This document shows, piece after piece, positions 55,776-64,000 of a stretch of DNA of 64,000 nucleotides. The stretch's first letter is position 1. The number at the start of each line of letters is the position of its first letter. The DNA is taken from assembly GCA_002840735.1 (NCBI GenBank), contig PHBY01000003.1:122734-186733 (forward strand), given 5' to 3'. Origin of the DNA: Chloroflexi bacterium HGW-Chloroflexi-2. GTDB taxonomy: Bacteria; Chloroflexota; Anaerolineae; Anaerolineales; Anaerolineaceae. Under the pieces are notes generated by a model. The model did not search any database. It was not told where the DNA came from and saw only the letters and a program-made list of their open reading frames with translations. The translations under genes and the position numbers were made by a program.

Positions 55776-56453
55776 ATGATATATGATGATCTTCCTGTTT
55801 TTCCACCTATTGAAACAGAAACCTTTCTTTCATTGAAATCTAAATTTGAAAATACACCTGAAGAAATTTATAGGCGAAATCAATGGGGGAAAAATGCTAC
55901 AAAAATTTTTATAATGTTAAAAATTAATCGAAAAGCCGGTATTCACCTTATTGAAAGATTCTTTGAAAAAGTTGATGGAATTGGCACTTTACATGATGAC
56001 TTGTCTGAAGCCCTTTACCTTAATGAGTTAATAAAACTTTATGATAGAGAAACAAAGCTTAGGCCTGAAAATCCTAGAAATTGGAAGTTTTTAGGATTTG
56101 CAAATTTTCTTAAATGTTATTTTTCCCCAAGTAGAATTGGTTATCAAAAAACCGCTGAATATTATGCTGAAACTATAAGACGCGTATCGAATTACCCTAA
56201 TGGGTATATAAATGGGTTAATAATGGCAAGAATTGGTGGTTCAACTCCGAATAGGTTAAGATATGAACTGGGATTGGCATTAGGTATGTTGGGGGATTTC
56301 GATTCAAGTTTGTATCATTTAAAGATTCATGGAGCTGGTGAAGAATTTTTACAGCGATTTTATGACGATCCAGAAGAATGCTTGCTCCAGGAGGTATTTC
56401 ATTATTATAGTATTAGATTATCTAATAAGCTTTATTGTTTAGATACTCCTTAA
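55776..56453 (+). CDS. Hypothetical helical protein of the island
   Basis: The 225-residue protein is mostly helical and resembles a short TPR-like solenoid (RPENPRNWKFLGFANFLKCY; LRYELGLALGMLGDFDSSLYHLK). No signature was recognised. The gene has a GAAAGGGG Shine-Dalgarno, follows the J-domain gene by 43 nt and precedes the second WD40 gene by 10 nt, so the three are probably one operon. Confidence 0.7.
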   Translation: MIYDDLPVFPPIETETFLSLKSKFENTPEEIYRRNQWGKNATKIFIMLKINRKAGIHLIERFFEKVDGIGTLHDDLSEALYLNELIKLYDRETKLRPENPRNWKFLGFANFLKCYFSPSRIGYQKTAEYYAETIRRVSNYPNGYINGLIMARIGGSTPNRLRYELGLALGMLGDFDSSLYHLKIHGAGEEFLQRFYDDPEECLLQEVFHYYSIRLSNKLYCLDTP

Positions 56454-56463
56454 GAAGAAAAAA

Positions 56464-58455
56464 ATGAAAAAAGAAAATAAGTCAATTCGTATTTCTGATA
56501 ATCCAAAAGAAATCTTAAAACCTGAAACTAGATCGCAAAGAGGCTTAGATTATATTGAACAAAAATTACAAAAATCAGGTGGAATAACATCTCTTGATAA
56601 ATCAAACCTCGACTTAAAGGTTATTGCAAGTACTAGATTTAAACCGTATTGTATATCAATCTCAGAGGACAATCGATTTGCGATGGCTGGTTGCGATAGT
56701 GGACATCTAATTTTTTGGGATCTCACAAATGGGAGTACGTTATTAGAATCATGTCCTCATTCGAACAAAATTAGGTCTGTAGCTATCTCTCCAGATTCCC
56801 GATTTGGAATTTCTTGTGGTGACGATGATCAAATGATTTTATGGGACATTCTGTCCCAAAATAAAATATTTAATTTTCGTGGAGAAATTAAACATATACA
56901 AAAAGTAGCATTTTCACCAAACTCTAAAAAAATATTTACAGGAAGCCTTTTTGGTTCCATCCAAGAATGGAATATTAATACCGGGCTTGAGATTGCTCGA
57001 TTTGGATATCCTAAATATCCAATTCAAGATGTTGCAGTTTTAGGGTTATCTTTTTCAAATAATGGTTTTCTTTTATCTAGTAGTGGAGATTTTATCGGCA
57101 TTCCTCTTTGGGATTCGGTAAGTCATCAATTAATTAATGCCATTTACGATCATCACGAAGATCTAGTGAGGGATATAATATTCAGCTCAGATGGAAGATT
57201 TTTATTTTCAGCAAGTAGAGATCAACTAATTTCTAAATGTGATATGAGTACTGGGGGTTTTTGTGGTCATTTTGAAGGACATACCAGAGATGTTGTAAGC
57301 ATCAATATATCATCTGATGGGAAATATCTTGCTTCAGGAAGTATGGACAACTCTGTTCGAATCTGGGATGTTTTAACCAGAGAACAAAAATATATTTGTA
57401 ATGAGGTAAACGATGAAATTGTAGAAGTTGTTTTTTCTTCGGATAATAAAAAAGTGATATTTGGGTGTTGGAATGGAAAAATTTACGAATGGAATTATTT
57501 ATTTGAAGCAAGAAACGTCACTAGCAAATCGATACCCAAAGAATTTCGAAATTTGGATATTGATATTTTTGAACCAGGCTTGATTCGTTCCGATTTAGGT
57601 CATCGTTCAACGGTTCTAAAAGTCTGGTTTTCAAATGATGATAGAAAATATTATTCTGCGGACGATGAAATTAATATTTTTGAGAGAAGTATAAATACAG
57701 GAAATTTAATAAAAAAACGACATGTATCTGTAATTAATGGGATTTCTCGTCCTGATGTGTCATTTGACATGAAATTTGCAATAACCTCAGATCCTTATAC
57801 TTTAACTACCTTTCACTTATATAATCTTGAAGAATCTAGAAAAAGTAGATCTTTTGAGCATGAAGAAACAACATTGGTTTCAGCTTTTTCTCCAAACAAT
57901 AATTGGGTTTTGACAGGAGACCTGATGGATATTTGCGAGATTAGGAGTATGAAAACAGGAATTACCAAAATTATTTTGAATAACGTAGAAGGACCTTTAA
58001 ATATTGCTAAATTTTCTAAAGATGAGAAATTTGTGATTGCTGGTGGACTAAGCCCTGTTCAGGTTTGGGACTTAAGAACGAATCAAAAAATTGCAGAGTT
58101 AATCGGTAATCCAGATCAAGTTACCGATGTTGATATTTCACCTGACAACCAATTTGCGTTAGGAGTTGAAGAAAACGGAGTTTATATATGGAAAATATCT
58201 CTTGGAGAATTATTCTTTTCCCATCTTCATACAAGTCAAATCTCCAGAGCCATATTTTCAAATGATCTAGAATATATGTTTTTCGGAGATGAAAATGGTC
58301 AGATAACCATGTTAAATTTTATAACAGGTGAGATCGTTAATGATTTTTTTAAAGATAATGATTATGTTACTAGTTTAGATATTTCTAATGATGGAAGATT
58401 TTTGCTTTCTGGTCATAAAAGTGGCAGGGTAAATCTATGGGGAGTTGAGGATTGA
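56464..58455 (+). CDS. WD40-repeat protein, two predicted propellers
   Basis: The 663-residue protein has a short charged N-terminus (1-55) followed by about 13-14 WD40 blades, enough for two seven-bladed propellers. Clear blades read GCDSGHLIFWDL, CGDDDQMILWDI, TGSLFGSIQEWNI, SGSMDNSVRIWDV, FGCWNGKIYEWNY, AGGLSPVQVWDL and SGHKSGRVNLWGV. There is no enzymatic domain and no transmembrane helix. It is AT-rich like the first WD40 gene, whose C-terminal blades it resembles in style. It is the last gene of the + strand run. Confidence 0.88.
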   Translation: MKKENKSIRISDNPKEILKPETRSQRGLDYIEQKLQKSGGITSLDKSNLDLKVIASTRFKPYCISISEDNRFAMAGCDSGHLIFWDLTNGSTLLESCPHSNKIRSVAISPDSRFGISCGDDDQMILWDILSQNKIFNFRGEIKHIQKVAFSPNSKKIFTGSLFGSIQEWNINTGLEIARFGYPKYPIQDVAVLGLSFSNNGFLLSSSGDFIGIPLWDSVSHQLINAIYDHHEDLVRDIIFSSDGRFLFSASRDQLISKCDMSTGGFCGHFEGHTRDVVSINISSDGKYLASGSMDNSVRIWDVLTREQKYICNEVNDEIVEVVFSSDNKKVIFGCWNGKIYEWNYLFEARNVTSKSIPKEFRNLDIDIFEPGLIRSDLGHRSTVLKVWFSNDDRKYYSADDEINIFERSINTGNLIKKRHVSVINGISRPDVSFDMKFAITSDPYTLTTFHLYNLEESRKSRSFEHEETTLVSAFSPNNNWVLTGDLMDICEIRSMKTGITKIILNNVEGPLNIAKFSKDEKFVIAGGLSPVQVWDLRTNQKIAELIGNPDQVTDVDISPDNQFALGVEENGVYIWKISLGELFFSHLHTSQISRAIFSNDLEYMFFGDENGQITMLNFITGEIVNDFFKDNDYVTSLDISNDGRFLLSGHKSGRVNLWGVED

Positions 58456-58694
58456 ATATTATAACAATCAGGCAAATTCTTCAAAGTTATATTTATTTAA
58501 AATTTCCTTCAAAATTGTGGAATCTAAACTAAAAAAAACTTATCAAAAAAGATAACAGGGCACTTAAATTTTACTGTTGAGATGAAATAACCCAATTCCA
58601 ACGGCCTAAAAGAATAAATAAAATTTATATTAGGGTAATTTGGATCAATTCTTATCACATTTTCAAAGTCTCTCAATCCATCCTTAAAGAAACT

Positions 58695-60815
58695 CTATCC
58701 TATTTTTTTATCTGAAAATAAGGTTCTCAAATTTTCAATCAATATTGGAACTTGTTCCGACAAAATTTTCTTTCCAAAATATAGGTACTTTTCGACCTCT
58801 TCAATTGGGCAATTTAGATATTTAGCGATTTCAGGTTTTTTAAAAGAAATATATCTATCTTCACCAAGATAAAATAAACCTTTGTTATGATTCTCTTTCT
58901 GAGTAAATTTTACAACCCACCAATTATTTTGGAACCTTGCATACATACCTAATGATCGTGCTACAGCAACAATCTGACGAAATTCATCCCCAAACCCTTT
59001 TTTATCAGCACAGCTCTCTAACCATGCTTCTGGATTACGCTCAGCATTTGAAAGCTGCGCTGCACCTCCACAATCTTTTTTATTCCCAGTGGATACTTCT
59101 GATATTCCTTCATTCCGGATGGCTGGTCTTGATTTACTTGGAATTGATTCTTTCATTTTATCCAAAATCATTGTAGATCTCTCATCAAGAAACGCATCAA
59201 AATTTTCTACCATCCATAGATTTGGATCTTTTGGTATGAGGTGTCTGTCCAGGTAATCTTTCAGTTCGGTTTCTTCCCAATCTTTTAGCCACTCATTCAA
59301 TTTTTTAGCACTTTTATCACCACGATTCTTGGCATAATCGATAAGTTGGTAATTACTAATGAAATGGATTTTTTCAGGGGATACTTGTTCTTTATTTAGT
59401 ATATATTTGGGTTGGATATGATCAATATCACGATTTATAAAATATTTTCCTCCGTATATCAAGTAAAAAACAAAATTCATATCCCAATTTTTCAAATTGT
59501 TTATTTCGATTTCTCTACTAAAAATCAATGGATAAGATTCATACATCGAAAACAATTCTTCTGTAGGAAATATCTCTCCATTGAATTGATTAATAGAAGC
59601 AAAAATCTTTTTGATTCCTGTTGTATAAGGTGTCCAACCTTTTCCTCGACTGAAGACTCCATTCAGTAAAGAAATGTTCAACCAACGTCGGATATTTGTA
59701 AAGTCCGGGTTATTAGTATCAAAAGAAGCGTAAAGTCGTGAAAGATCAATAGATTTTTCTTTATGAAATATATGATATGCTATGAAATAAAGAGGAATTG
59801 CTGATTTTTTACCTTCCCGATAGTAATCATACAGCCCTGCATCTTTAAGAAATTGCCGCAGGACTTCAAGTGTTTTTAGGATACGAGATTGATTTTTTAC
59901 TACAAATTCAGCATCATCTTTCGCGATATCAGGGACTTCCTTATTTATGTTATTCTGGAGCAGGAATATAAGTTTTATCACTTCATCTTGGCCAATCCCT
60001 ATGTCACTAAATTCTTGAATATCACGCCTTAAAAATATTTCCGTCCTGTAATCTAGACCTTTCAGAGTTGATGCTATAAGATCCAAAGCGCGTAGGACTG
60101 TGCCCCCATTGTTCAATCTTTGGAATAGTTCAACCATTCGACGTCTTTCACCTTCAAGATTTGTTTGATCTATAAAGACTTTTGAAATACCTAAAGATTT
60201 TTTTTCGAATACAGAATCCTTAAAACATTTAACATTCTCAAAGACCAATTCTTTTTGTTTGTCTTCTAGTATTTCGCGTGTTTGAATAATCTCTAAGGCA
60301 ACCTGCCGATCTTTCCGACCAACGTTACTTAATTGGTAGTAAAGATTCTGAACAGGGTACCATAGCATAATCATTTCTTGATCATCCTCTTTTTTAATAA
60401 TGGGAAGATCATTTATTTTTCTTGCAAATTCAAATTCATAATCTGTTTGGCTGAATAAATTGAAATACATTTTCTTTCCATTTACACCACCCTTCAAACC
60501 CATATAAAAGGCTTGGAGACGTTGTTGCCCATCTATGATTAATGTAATACTCTGATCCAATATTGGAGGTAAATCCGAATCGTGTAATTCTCCTTCTTTT
60601 GAAAATTGCCGAAATGCAAAAAGTGGCTGGCCACCTTTCGATTCCTGAAGTGCCATTATTCCACCAAACGAATTTCCCTTTAGTAAAGAATCGAATAGTA
60701 GTTCCATTTTTTCTTCATCCCAAACTAAGTTACGTTGAATTACAGGCAACACAATAATATTGTCACTGATGTTTTGAATTACATCGTGAATTTGTAAAGC
60801 TTCCCATTCAGCCAT
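58695..60815 (-). CDS. DUF262 / HNH (GmrSD-like) protein with extra C-terminal domain
   Basis: The 706-residue protein has an N-terminal DUF262 domain with IQRNLVW (26-32), DGQQR (95-99) and FQRLNNGG (231-238). A DUF1524-like HNH nuclease region follows, with DIDH (463-466) and Asn in SNYQLID (about 488). In GmrSD and BrxU-type enzymes DUF262 hydrolyses nucleotides and the HNH domain cuts modified DNA. The last 110 residues form an extra module (FRQIVAVARSLGMYAR; ENLRTLF) not typical of GmrSD. It converges with the second WD40 gene. A defence role is inferred by family. Confidence 0.85.
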   Translation of the reverse strand: MAEWEALQIHDVIQNISDNIIVLPVIQRNLVWDEEKMELLFDSLLKGNSFGGIMALQESKGGQPLFAFRQFSKEGELHDSDLPPILDQSITLIIDGQQRLQAFYMGLKGGVNGKKMYFNLFSQTDYEFEFARKINDLPIIKKEDDQEMIMLWYPVQNLYYQLSNVGRKDRQVALEIIQTREILEDKQKELVFENVKCFKDSVFEKKSLGISKVFIDQTNLEGERRRMVELFQRLNNGGTVLRALDLIASTLKGLDYRTEIFLRRDIQEFSDIGIGQDEVIKLIFLLQNNINKEVPDIAKDDAEFVVKNQSRILKTLEVLRQFLKDAGLYDYYREGKKSAIPLYFIAYHIFHKEKSIDLSRLYASFDTNNPDFTNIRRWLNISLLNGVFSRGKGWTPYTTGIKKIFASINQFNGEIFPTEELFSMYESYPLIFSREIEINNLKNWDMNFVFYLIYGGKYFINRDIDHIQPKYILNKEQVSPEKIHFISNYQLIDYAKNRGDKSAKKLNEWLKDWEETELKDYLDRHLIPKDPNLWMVENFDAFLDERSTMILDKMKESIPSKSRPAIRNEGISEVSTGNKKDCGGAAQLSNAERNPEAWLESCADKKGFGDEFRQIVAVARSLGMYARFQNNWWVVKFTQKENHNKGLFYLGEDRYISFKKPEIAKYLNCPIEEVEKYLYFGKKILSEQVPILIENLRTLFSDKKIG

Positions 60816-61245
60816 ATTGTCTCCATAAATTGATAGTAATGAACATGAAATAAAAAGTGTAAATGAAATATCCTTAATCTATGCCTCTTTTAAGTCCCAT
60901 ATGATTATGACACAAAAAACAAACCAATAATTCCAAAAATAATAAACCGACTCAATTTAATCACCTCAATTGTTCTAACTACATTGAGAAAATCCGAGTT
61001 ACATATTTAATTCATTCCTCTATCACTGCTCCTTAGTTGGACAATTCATCGAGTCTTCTAATTTGAAATCCACCATTTTTCACCAATGGAAAATTCTACA
61101 TTAATATTGTTGTGAAGCCACTACTCGTGTCCTCATGTTATCTAACCAATATAATTATTAGCCTCTGAATAAGAATCACCCATTCGCTCCTTTCCATCCC
61201 GTGAAGGGTAAATCGAGGCTAGCCTGGAAGACCATCAAGGCACGC

Positions 61246-61680
61246 CACCATTTGCCCATGTTAACCCCACCTGCATTACATATGCGCCAAAACGGCTTCA
61301 GCATGGATCAGCACTTCCCTTCGCGCAGGGCTTCCCATGCTTCAGGCCGTTTACGTTCTTTAAAAGAATTATCCAGGCTATTTTTTCCATTCCGTGTTGG
61401 GCTGCGGACTGCCATCTTGAGGAACGAGAGAGAGCAGTCCGCAGCTTATTCTCGAGCTCTGTTGGACCATAACAGATGCAGCATCCATTAACCAAATCCA
61501 AACAACAACGGCATCCACCACCAATCCCTATTCCAGATCCATAGCATATCCCACCCCAGCTATACTTGTGCCTTGATCGATACTTAACCCGATTTACGCC
61601 GGCTGCTTCGTGCCAGTTGTTTCCGAAGGACCCCCTGGCGCGTGCCATACCCCCCTTTAAAAGCCCACTCCGGCTGATCA
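61246..61680. repeat. GC-rich direct repeat, copy B (right border of the accessory island)
   Basis: This is the diverged partner of the repeat at 50146-50600 in the same orientation. Matching blocks are CACCATTTGCCC (61246), GCGCCAAAAC (near 61282), GCCAGTTGTTTCC (near 61611) and GTGCCATACCCC-AAAAGCCCACTCCGGCTGA (61642-61680). The two copies enclose about 11 kb of AT-rich genes. Confidence 0.6.
61401..61445. repeat. 12-bp perfect inverted repeat inside copy B
   Basis: GCTGCGGACTGC (61401-61412) and GCAGTCCGCAGC (61434-61445) flank a 21-nt loop. No T run follows, so it is more likely part of the repeat structure than a terminator. Confidence 0.8.
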
Positions 61681-61756
61681 CTCCGCTGCCTCTGCGCGCA
61701 ATATTGTCCTTATTGAAATGAGAAAAAAGATCCAATTTTCATATGGATAATTAAAG

Positions 61757-61793
61757 AAAAAGAAGTTGAAACCCACATTTCAACCTCTTCTTG
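61757..61793 (-). terminator. Terminator after the tRNA gene
   Basis: On the minus strand GTTGAAA and TTTCAAC, extended by GAAG/CTTC-type pairs, form a hairpin directly after the tRNA. TTCTTTTTCTTT follows. Confidence 0.75.
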
Positions 61794-61866
61794 TGGCGAG
61801 AGTGGGACTTGAACCCACGACCTACGGCTTATGAGTCCGCTGCTCTGCCAACTGAGCTACCTCGCC
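61794..61866 (-). tRNA. tRNA with CAT anticodon (elongator Met, or Ile2)
   Basis: The 73-nt minus-strand sequence folds as a tRNA. The acceptor stem GGCGAGG pairs with TCTCGCC. The D arm is GCTC/GAGC, the anticodon loop is CTCATAA, and the T arm is GTGGGTTCAAGTCCCAC. CCA is not encoded. The first base pair is G-C and the anticodon stem lacks three G-C pairs, so it is not the initiator. CAT can also belong to a lysidine-modified tRNA-Ile; the elongator Met identity is preferred from the body sequence. Confidence 0.92.
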
Positions 61867-61878
61867 TGAACGACGGAA

Positions 61879-61907
61879 AGTTTACTATAAACCCTTTGCT
61901 CTGTCAA
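61879..61907 (-). promoter_or_regulatory. tRNA promoter
   Basis: On the minus strand a perfect TTGACA (61907-61902) and TAAACT (61884-61879) are 17 nt apart. Transcription would start about 6 nt before the tRNA 5' end. Confidence 0.75.
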
Positions 61908-61972
61908 ATATTTCGCGGTCAAATGGGGATTAGTCATTTTCAACTTTCTTTAACATTTGTAAATTAGCCCAT

Positions 61973-62677
61973 TTAAAATCCCAATTCCTTCTTCTTCAAC
62001 GACACAAATCTGCCTTCCCCCCTTCCAATCACAATATGATCCAGCACTTCAACATCCAGAAGTTTTCCGGCCTGCACCGCTGCTCTGGTCAGATTGATAT
62101 CCTCCGGGCTGGGAGATGGATCACCGCTGGGATGATTATGGATCATGATAATCGCCGCGGCATTCAGGCGGATGGCTTCTTTGAATAATTCTCCGATTCG
62201 CACGGTTGAAGAATTCAATGAACCCGTATAGAGGTTGACCATTTTTTGAAATCGATTACGCGTATCCAGGAGTATCACGCGCAATTGTTCCTGATCCAGG
62301 GCTGCCATTTCGTATTGGACGTAATTTGCAACCTCCTCAGGGCTGTGGAAGGAAACCTCCAGGTTCTCTTTAATTTTTAATTTTGCCAATCGATTTCCAA
62401 TTTCGATGGCTGCTTTAATTTGTGCAGCCTTTGCCTTGCCCAGTCCATGTTCCCGGCATACCTCCTCATAGCTGGCCCGATGAAGTCCCATCAACCCGTC
62501 AAATGTATGCAACAAGCGTTGTCCCACCATGACAGCGCTTTCCCCAGTCACCCCAACCCGCAAAATAATCGCCAGCAATTCAGCTTCACTTAAGGCAGCT
62601 GGTCCATACTCTGCTAATCTTTCGCGTGGTCGTTCATTCTGGTCAAGATCCTGAATCCGGTAAATGCGATTGTTCAT
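61973..62677 (-). CDS. radC: RadC/MPN domain DNA repair-associated protein
   Basis: The 234-residue protein has an N-terminal helix-hairpin-helix-like region (LSEAELLAIILRVG; HGLGKAKAAQIKAA). The C-terminal MPN/JAMM domain has the metal motif HNHPSGDPSPSPED (about 177-190) and the second conserved part ARGVVxH-like VLDHIVIG. The family is linked to recombination repair but its catalytic role is unsettled. Length is normal. It is divergent from the zinc-ribbon gene and separate from the tRNA. Confidence 0.96.
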   Translation of the reverse strand: MNNRIYRIQDLDQNERPRERLAEYGPAALSEAELLAIILRVGVTGESAVMVGQRLLHTFDGLMGLHRASYEEVCREHGLGKAKAAQIKAAIEIGNRLAKLKIKENLEVSFHSPEEVANYVQYEMAALDQEQLRVILLDTRNRFQKMVNLYTGSLNSSTVRIGELFKEAIRLNAAAIIMIHNHPSGDPSPSPEDINLTRAAVQAGKLLDVEVLDHIVIGRGEGRFVSLKKKELGF

Positions 62678-62800
62678 GGATAACCTCTATGTTCATTTAA
62701 TTTGTCGAACTGAATTAATGTACCGAAAAAATGAAATAAAATCAAGCGCAGCGACCTGCGAAAAATTGCATCCATGCTATAATTTCAGGATGGAGAATTT

Positions 62801-63340
62801 ATGAATTTTGATTTATCCTCTATGAATAGTTATGTCTTAATTGCGATTGCATTTGCAGCAGCGTTTTTAGCCACTTTATGGGTGAGTCTGATCATCTGGA
62901 CGAAACGCGATGTTCGCAGACGTTCTAAAGATCCGATGGCTCGCATTTTAGCTGTTCTCATTGTGGCTCTATTATTCCTGCCTGGAATGCTGATTTATGC
63001 CATTCTCAGACCCGCAAGAACGCTCGATGAAGAATTCCAGCAGTCTCTGGAAGAAGAAGCTTTATTGCAGACGATTGAGGATATCCCTTTGTGCCCGGGT
63101 TGCTCCAGAAAAGTGCAACATGATTGGATCGTTTGCCCCAATTGCCAGACGAAATTAAAGAAAAAATGCCATCATTGTAAAGCTTTGATGGAATTACCCT
63201 GGAATATCTGCCCATATTGTGGCACGACTGTCCCTGGTATGCGAAAAGAAACGACTCCCCTGGAGGATTTGCTTCCTCCCATTACCCCCACACTGTTCGA
63301 TGACCTGGAAGGTCAAGAGCAATCCACTGAGGTTTCATAA
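62801..63340 (+). CDS. Membrane protein with C-terminal double zinc ribbon
   Basis: The 179-residue protein has two transmembrane helices (about 12-32 and 48-68) separated by a basic loop (TKRDVRRRSKDP). A cytoplasmic double zinc ribbon follows, with pairs CPGC, CPNC, CHHC and CPYC between about 100 and 145. It may anchor protein-protein or nucleic-acid contacts at the membrane. A TATAAT box (62778) and GGAG lie before the ATG. It is 2 nt upstream of the kinase gene, so the two are co-transcribed. Confidence 0.85.
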   Translation: MNFDLSSMNSYVLIAIAFAAAFLATLWVSLIIWTKRDVRRRSKDPMARILAVLIVALLFLPGMLIYAILRPARTLDEEFQQSLEEEALLQTIEDIPLCPGCSRKVQHDWIVCPNCQTKLKKKCHHCKALMELPWNICPYCGTTVPGMRKETTPLEDLLPPITPTLFDDLEGQEQSTEVS

Positions 63341-63342
63341 AA

Positions 63343-64000
63343 GTGATTAATTATTTAAAGCCAATAGAACCTGTTGATTATTTAGTCATTGGTCACATCA
63401 CGCAGGATGTAGTTCCTGATGGATTTGTACCAGGAGGAACTGCTTCTTATTCTTCAATAACTGCACGTGCATTTGGACTGAGCGTTGGGATCTTAACTTC
63501 CTATGCGCAGGATGTCATTTTGCCTGATTTGAGGGACATTCAGGTTGTCAGTACGATCAGTGAAAATTCAACCGTTTTTGAGAACCAGTACACAAAAGAA
63601 GGCAGACATCAAAGCATCTTGAGCCGGGCGGAAATCTTGCATCCCAACCAGATTCCACAAACCTGGGCTTCACCCAAAATTGTTCACCTGGGCCCTATTG
63701 CGGATGAAGTTGATCCATCCTTCCTGAAGGTTTTCCCCAATTCATTCGTAGGTGTTACACCACAGGGTTGGTATCGCTCCTGGGATGCGGATGGCAAAAT
63801 TAGTTTCAAAAATTATATTGAAGCCAAGCACTATCTTCAGTATGCCGATGCTGTCGTCCTCAGCATTGAAGACCTTCAATTCGATGAAAGTATCATAGCC
63901 GATCTGGTATACGGGATACGTGTCCTTGTGATCACAGAAGGATCGTGTGGTGCCAGAGTTTATTGGAATGGTGATGTGCGTAATTTCCGGGCACCGGAAA
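63343..64000 (+). CDS. PfkB/ribokinase family carbohydrate kinase, 3' end beyond window
   Basis: A GTG start at 63343 opens a frame that runs without stop to the window end (219 codons). The translation has the PfkB-family N-terminal pattern: YLVIGHITQDVVPDG, then the glycine pair GGTASYSS, and later IVHLGPIADEV and a nucleotide-binding strand VLVITEGSCGARV. The final active-site GAGD lies outside the window. It would phosphorylate a sugar or nucleoside. GAGG about 10 nt before the GTG is the ribosome site. Confidence 0.85.
   Translation, partial: MINYLKPIEPVDYLVIGHITQDVVPDGFVPGGTASYSSITARAFGLSVGILTSYAQDVILPDLRDIQVVSTISENSTVFENQYTKEGRHQSILSRAEILHPNQIPQTWASPKIVHLGPIADEVDPSFLKVFPNSFVGVTPQGWYRSWDADGKISFKNYIEAKHYLQYADAVVLSIEDLQFDESIIADLVYGIRVLVITEGSCGARVYWNGDVRNFRAPE

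Larger units (their letters stand above)
60816..61793. other. Intergenic region at the right border of the island
   Basis: The first 380 nt are AT-rich and featureless apart from upstream signals of the DUF262 gene. From about 61200 the sequence turns GC-rich and holds repeat copy B and a hairpin. The short frames on both strands (61201-61491, 61298-61735) are rejected as genes because of odd composition and lack of family resemblance. Confidence 0.6.

Noticed and set aside
61201..61735. Frames of 96 (+) and 145 (-) codons near the right island border
   Set aside because: The predicted peptides are rich in Arg, Cys and Gly in random order, there is no Shine-Dalgarno, and the stretch matches the repeat at 50.1-50.6 kb rather than a gene.
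1..64000. CRISPR arrays, prophage or integrase genes
   Set aside because: No regularly spaced direct repeats, Cas-like proteins, phage structural genes or integrases were seen on either strand.

Overview
The window looks like chromosome from an anaerobic Chloroflexota bacterium of the Anaerolineae type. This is an inference from gene content: a decarboxylase of the mevalonate route, MalT/SARP-type giant regulators, a TIGR01906 membrane protein, YgiQ, YtxH, and a moderately AT-rich composition. No rRNA or marker phylogeny is available here to prove it. One tRNA (anticodon CAT) is present. No CRISPR array, prophage or intact transposase was seen.

Layout. (1) 1-24.9 kb is core genome. It holds a divergent phosphofructokinase, a YgiQ radical SAM protein, a THUMP rRNA methyltransferase, a mevalonate-route decarboxylase, the RseP site-2 protease, a HEAT-repeat protein and acylphosphatase on the + strand. 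A repair/translation block (uvrB, mfd, pth and a membrane-anchored Ig-like protein) lies on the - strand. Then come YtxH stress-type proteins, the NAD(P)HX repair fusion, a membrane spermidine-synthase-like protein with a TIGR01906 partner, gpmA, an S9 peptidase and a UgpC/MalK-type ATPase. (2) 25-44.8 kb holds an aminotransferase and a YcaQ-like glycosylase, then a long co-directional - strand block. That block contains a SARP/MalT regulator, an SDR, a KAS III-like protein with a broken triad, a CoA-transferase, two alpha/beta hydrolases, a thiolase with its DUF35 partner, a MaoC-like hydratase and a complete Liv-type ABC importer. It reads as one uptake-and-CoA-thioester catabolic module for an unknown carboxylic substrate. 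(3) 44.8-50 kb holds a membrane protein and a heterodimeric ABC exporter behind a strong promoter, a large palindrome and a possible leader ORF. (4) 50-61.7 kb is an AT-rich accessory island bracketed by two diverged copies of a GC-rich, roughly 0.4-kb direct repeat. It contains two large WD40 proteins (one with a zinc ribbon), a WYL-like/J-domain fusion, a remnant resembling UvrD motif VI, several orphan proteins and a DUF262-HNH putative restriction/defence protein. (5) 61.8-64 kb returns to core genes: tRNA, radC, a zinc-ribbon membrane protein and a PfkB-family kinase cut by the window end.

The most promising places for something undescribed are the repeat-bounded WD40/J-domain/DUF262 island, the CoA module with its degenerate KAS III and insertion-bearing LivH, and a group of genes whose perfect or near-perfect -10 box lies only 6-8 nt before the start codon, implying leaderless mRNAs.
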